DNA of 33,234 bases from Planctomycetota bacterium (GTDB taxonomy: Bacteria; Planctomycetota; UBA1135; GCA-002686595). The position numbers and the translations under genes are program-made. Location of the stretch: assembly GCA_016220035.1 (NCBI GenBank), contig JACRIO010000185.1, positions 1 to 33,234 on the forward strand, given 5' to 3'. The notes beneath the pieces were generated by a model, which had not been told where the DNA came from, did no database searches, and saw only the letters and a program-made list of their open reading frames with translations. Within the stretch, counting starts at the first letter, position 1. Every line of letters starts with the position of its first letter. Of this stretch, positions 29,582-33,234 are shown one piece after another.

Positions 29582-32500
29582 AGTGTTGCGCGCTACGTCC
29601 TGAGCCTTCTAGGGTTAGCGTTCTTCCTCCTGAACGCGCCCGCCGCGGGAGCGTTCCAGAACCCGCCCGCCTACAAGAACGGGTTGGAGTGCTCGATGCC
29701 GGTGTTGAACGGCATCCCGTCGAAGCACGATCCCGCGCTCGTCGCCGACAACGATCTGTCGAGTACGGGCTCCTGTTCCTCCAGTTCTGGAACCGTCAGC
29801 GAACTGTCGGACGAAGCGCTCTACCAGGACGCTGGCGACCCCGTCGGCCTCCACAACGGGATGGTGAGCTACCGCGTCACCGACCTCTTTCTCCCGGGGC
29901 GCAAGCTGCATTTCGAGTTCACGCGCCGCTACAACTCGAAGTTCGCGCCCGTGAATGGCCAGCAGGGTCCGGTGGACGGCCCACTCGGCTACGGCTGGGA
30001 TCACAACTTCAACCTGCTGATCCAGTCGAACGACACGCGGACGAGCGCGACGCTCTTCAACGGCAACACGCGCCTGGATCAGTACAGCCGAGCGACGCCG
30101 CCGGGGTCGGGCGACACGCTCAATTCTCCGCTCGGGATCTACAACCGACTCTTCTGGGGGCCGCCGCCGGGCGGTGGCTTGGACACGTTCTGGACGCGCG
30201 GTCGGCATGGATCGAAGGTCGTCTTCGAGTTCGCTCGCTACGTGCCCGGCACGAGCCCGCAGGTCGCGGAGTACCGCGCCAAGTCGATCCAGGACAGCAA
30301 CGGGAACAAGCAGACCCTCGAATACAACGCCACGACGGGCAGGCTCGCCAAAGTCTGGGACGCCCTTGGCCGGGCCGTCGAGTTCTTCTACGACGACGGT
30401 GCCAATCCGCACCACATCACGCGCGTCAAGGACTTCACGAACCGCGAGATCGTCTACGACTACTCGAGCGGCAACCTCGTCTCGGTTCGCACACCGGTCA
30501 CGACTCCGGTGACCGAGAACGGCGTCGTCTTCAACGACTTCGCCGCGGGTCGCACGGAGCGCTACACCTACTCCTCGGGCACCGGCGATCCCGTCCTCGA
30601 CCACAACCTCCTCACCGTGCAGCGTCCCGCGGAGGACGGGACGACCCCGCCGCAACCCGCGCTGGCGTTCTCGTACTACTCCTCGAACACGAGTTCGGGG
30701 TTCAGGGATTGGTGCTCGAGCCAGACGCTCGGCGGCGGCTCGGGAGCGAACGCCGCGGGCGGCACGATCACCTACACGTACTCGACGTCGTCGCTGCCCA
30801 GCGGCGTGGCCCTGCGCACGACGGTGCGCGATCGACGCGGAAACGAGACGGACTACTCCTTCGACATCTCGGGCCACGCGACGCAGATCGACGAGCGCAG
30901 CGGCACGACCTCGACCGTCCTCGCGGCGACCTCCTTGCAATACGACTCGGAAGGACAAATCACCTTCGTCGAGCGCCCGCTCCACAACACGGAGACCCGC
31001 ACCTACAGCACCGGTGCCGGCCTGGGACCCGTCGCCCGTTACGCCCAAGGCAACCTCAGCTCGATCACGATCACCGCCGACGCCCGCGGAACGGGCGGAA
31101 CGAGTTCGAACACGATCGGGGTGAGCTTCCAGTGGGAGCCGGTCTTCAACCACCTGTGCAGTCGGACGGACGAGCTGTCCCGCACGACGGAGTTCGTGTG
31201 CGACTACATGGAGGGCAACCCGGCCCTCGCGGCTCCGCTGATCGCGGCGGAGATGGGCATCAGCTCGACCGATGCCGCCGCGATCGCGGGGATGACCGGC
31301 CTCCTGCGCAACACCGACGTCAACGGCGACACGCTCCAGAACCAGATCGCCGGCAACGTGGTCGAGATCGTCCGTCCGACGGTCGTCCTCTCCTCGACCG
31401 GTGGCTCGAACATCGGCCAGATCTCGCGCGAGCCGAACGCCCAGCAAGAGGCGATCGAGACGTTCGTCTACAACCCGTTCGGGCAGATGATCGCGCGGAC
31501 GGACGCGGAGCAGAACACGTCCGTCTTCCTCTACTACCCGGAAACCAAACCGTTCGACGGCCAGACTCCGTCGGGGAGCGGAACGAACAACGACACCGGC
31601 GGCTACCTCCGGCAAGTCGATCGTGACGTGATCCTGCCGTATGCGGCGAGCGCGCAGCTCAACGGCGTCGGCGTGCGCAACGTGTCGGGCGACTTCGGCC
31701 GCGACACGAACCAGAACCCGCCCGTCGTCAGCGCGAAAACCGACTTCGTCTACAACCCGGTCGGCAACTTGACGGCCGTCGTCGATCCACGCGGCGTTCG
31801 TACCGCCTTCGAGGTCAATGCGCTGAACGAGGTCTGGAAAGTCACACGCGCGTCGGACGTCAGCGCGGTGCCGGGCCGACTCGGTGGGATCGGCGGCACG
31901 GCGGAGGACCTCACGGGCCAGGCCTTCGCCTACCAGCAGAAACGACTCTTCGACGCCAATGGCCGCCTGGCGAAGGCCTTCGTCCAGAACGCCGGCAACA
32001 ACGCCGACGCTGGACAGGTCCCGGGCTATCTCGAGACCCAGTACCTCTACGACATCCTCAGCGACGTGAGGCAGATCGTGCAGGAGGTGGGCACGAGTGG
32101 ATCGACGTCGACATGGCAGTACGCCCATGACCCCAACCAGAACCTCGTCACGCTGACCGCCCCCGAGCAGAACACGGTCACCTACGAGTTCGACGCGCGC
32201 GACCAGTTGACCAAGGTCACGCGCGGGTCGGGCAACGACAAGACGGTCGTCTCCTTCGTTTACGACGCGAACGGCAACCGCACCGAGATCACGGACGGCC
32301 TGAACCACATCACGCATCTCGAGCACGACGGATTCGATCGCGTGAAACGCGTCGAGGACGCGTTGACCAACCGGAAGGAATACACGCGCGACGCGGCCTC
32401 GCTCGTGAGCATGATCGAGGAGAAGGGTTGGACGGACGGGACCTCGGGCTTGTTCGTGTCCTTGCGCAAGAGCACTTTCGATTACGACGCTCGACATCGA

Positions 32501-33234
32501 CTGATCCAAACGGACGTGCAGGATCCCCAGAGCGCGCTCGTCGACGGCTCGCTCACGCCGAACGACGGCAACAAGGTCTCGCGCCGCATCGACTACGACC
32601 GCCTGGGCCGCGTCACCTTCCAGATCGAGGACGACAAGGTCGTTTACGAGACGCGCTACGACGGCCTGAGCCGCGTCTTGAAGACGCTTCAGCCCGACGT
32701 CGGCATCGACGGCACGGCCAACACCGTCGACGCGCATTACGACGACAACGGCAACTTGGTCAAGGTCGTCGAGACCGAGGAGTACCCGGCCGGCTCGACG
32801 AACCCGACGCGCGCGTTCGAGACCTTCGACGTGTTCGACGCGCTCGATCGGCGCGTGTCGACGACCGACAACCTCGGGAACACGACGCGCTTCGAATACG
32901 ACTCCCGCGACAACGTGATCCTGAGCACGGACGCGAAGGGCCCGTCGTCGGGCCTGATGATCAACGGCCGGCCCGCGAACGACCCGGGCAACGCGACCCG
33001 CTACTTCCACGACGGTCTCGACCGACTGCTCCAGTCGGAGATGGACCTCAACGTCGGCGGCATCAGCAGCGGCGGTCTCGACCTCACGAACGGCTACAAC
33101 CCCGACGGCAAGGTCACGCTCAAGCAGAAGTGGGACCTGAATGGCCGGCTCGTCGAGCAGACCGACGATCGCAAGCAGACGACCAAGTACGTCTACGACG
33201 TCGCGGATCGGCTGGTCGAGCAGTGGTTCGCGGA
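29582..33234 (+). CDS. RHS/YD-repeat family secreted protein (partial; start out of frame here)
   Basis: An open frame of 1217 codons that runs off the right edge without a stop. It begins with a signal-peptide-like core (YVLSLLGLAFFLLN, then APAAGA before FQNPP). The DUF6531-like N-terminal domain of RHS proteins follows: AGDPVGLHNGMVSYRVTDLF, LPGRKLHFEFTRRYNS and GPLGYGWDHNF. Then come many YD repeats (e.g. TLEYNATTGRLAKVWDALGR, YEFDARDQLTKVTRGSG, FVYDANGNRTEITDG, YDRLGRVTFQIED). These form the shell that encloses a C-terminal toxin or adhesin in known RHS proteins; the tip lies outside the window. No ATG, GTG or TTG occurs in this frame between the upstream stop (29429-29431) and the signal region; only CTG codons do. 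The first in-frame ATG, at 29696, would lose the signal peptide. The coordinates mark the frame after the repeat, not a proven start. Confidence 0.85.

Noticed and set aside
29615-33010. A very long minus-strand ORF (about 1131 codons) opposite the RHS gene
   Set aside because: It is Arg/Val/Asp-rich with no domain pattern and mirrors the codon structure of the RHS gene; long antisense frames are common at this GC content.
1-33234. tRNA or rRNA genes
   Set aside because: I saw no tRNA cloverleaf-like motif (for example GGTTCGAATCC-type T arms) or rRNA segment on either strand by eye. A covariance scan would be needed to exclude them fully.

Overview
This is a GC-rich bacterial chromosome segment with tightly packed genes, many 4-nt ATGA/GTGA start-stop overlaps, and a Gram-negative (diderm) gene set: Kdo synthesis, an Lpt-type LPS transporter, a Tat component, exported proteins and a lipoprotein. 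The secreted repeat protein at 1860-4619 ends in a Cys-containing C-terminal domain of a type I associate with Planctomycetota, and together with the mixed bacterial/archaeal-type gene content this suggests a planctomycete or a close relative. The placement is an inference; no rRNA gene is present.

Layout. 1-78 is the 3' end of gyrB. 260-856 is a stand-alone MshEN (GspE/PilB N-terminal) domain protein, convergent with an SDR oxidoreductase (847-1662, minus). 1860-4619 encodes a secreted protein with about 14 repeats of 50 residues, convergent with fmt-rsmB (4627-6896, minus). 7082-7570 is a DUF1579-type protein. 7674-11127 (minus) carries a site-2 protease, scpA, thioredoxin and sua5. 11400-20230 (plus) is a long cell-envelope operon: kdsD, kdsC, a 1747-residue protein that looks like LptC+LptA+LptD in one chain, two tiny membrane proteins, a TatA/B-like protein and a TIM-barrel isomerase-like protein. 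20429-23942 (plus) holds a small Cys/His protein, a lipoprotein, an archaeal-type FBP aldolase/phosphatase and a PAC2 protein. 24168-25889 is a DUF262/DUF1524 (GmrSD-like) protein. 26038-29034 (minus) holds a LeuA-like synthase, a DUF3592-type membrane protein and a thioredoxin-fold protein interrupted by one in-frame TGA. From about 29.5 kb to the window end runs a large RHS/YD-repeat protein, cut by the window edge.

The most interesting signals are: (i) a probable new selenoprotein (28048-29034), where UGA replaces the first Cys of a thioredoxin CxxC motif and is followed by a bSECIS-like hairpin; (ii) the single-chain Lpt bridge in the Kdo operon; (iii) a 6x7-bp tandem repeat between the only good start codon and the body of the RHS gene, leaving it out of frame here but in frame with one unit more, a likely phase-variation switch; and (iv) four near-identical 87-89-bp hairpin elements (7570, 8688, 9319, 12442), all in one orientation, whose differences preserve base pairing.

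Functionally, the 11.4-20.2 kb operon joins Kdo production to LPS export. The minus-strand group at 7.7-11.1 kb combines housekeeping genes for tRNA modification (Sua5), redox (Trx) and chromosome condensation (ScpA), with the hairpin elements inserted in its gaps. No tRNA, rRNA, CRISPR array or complete transposase was seen.
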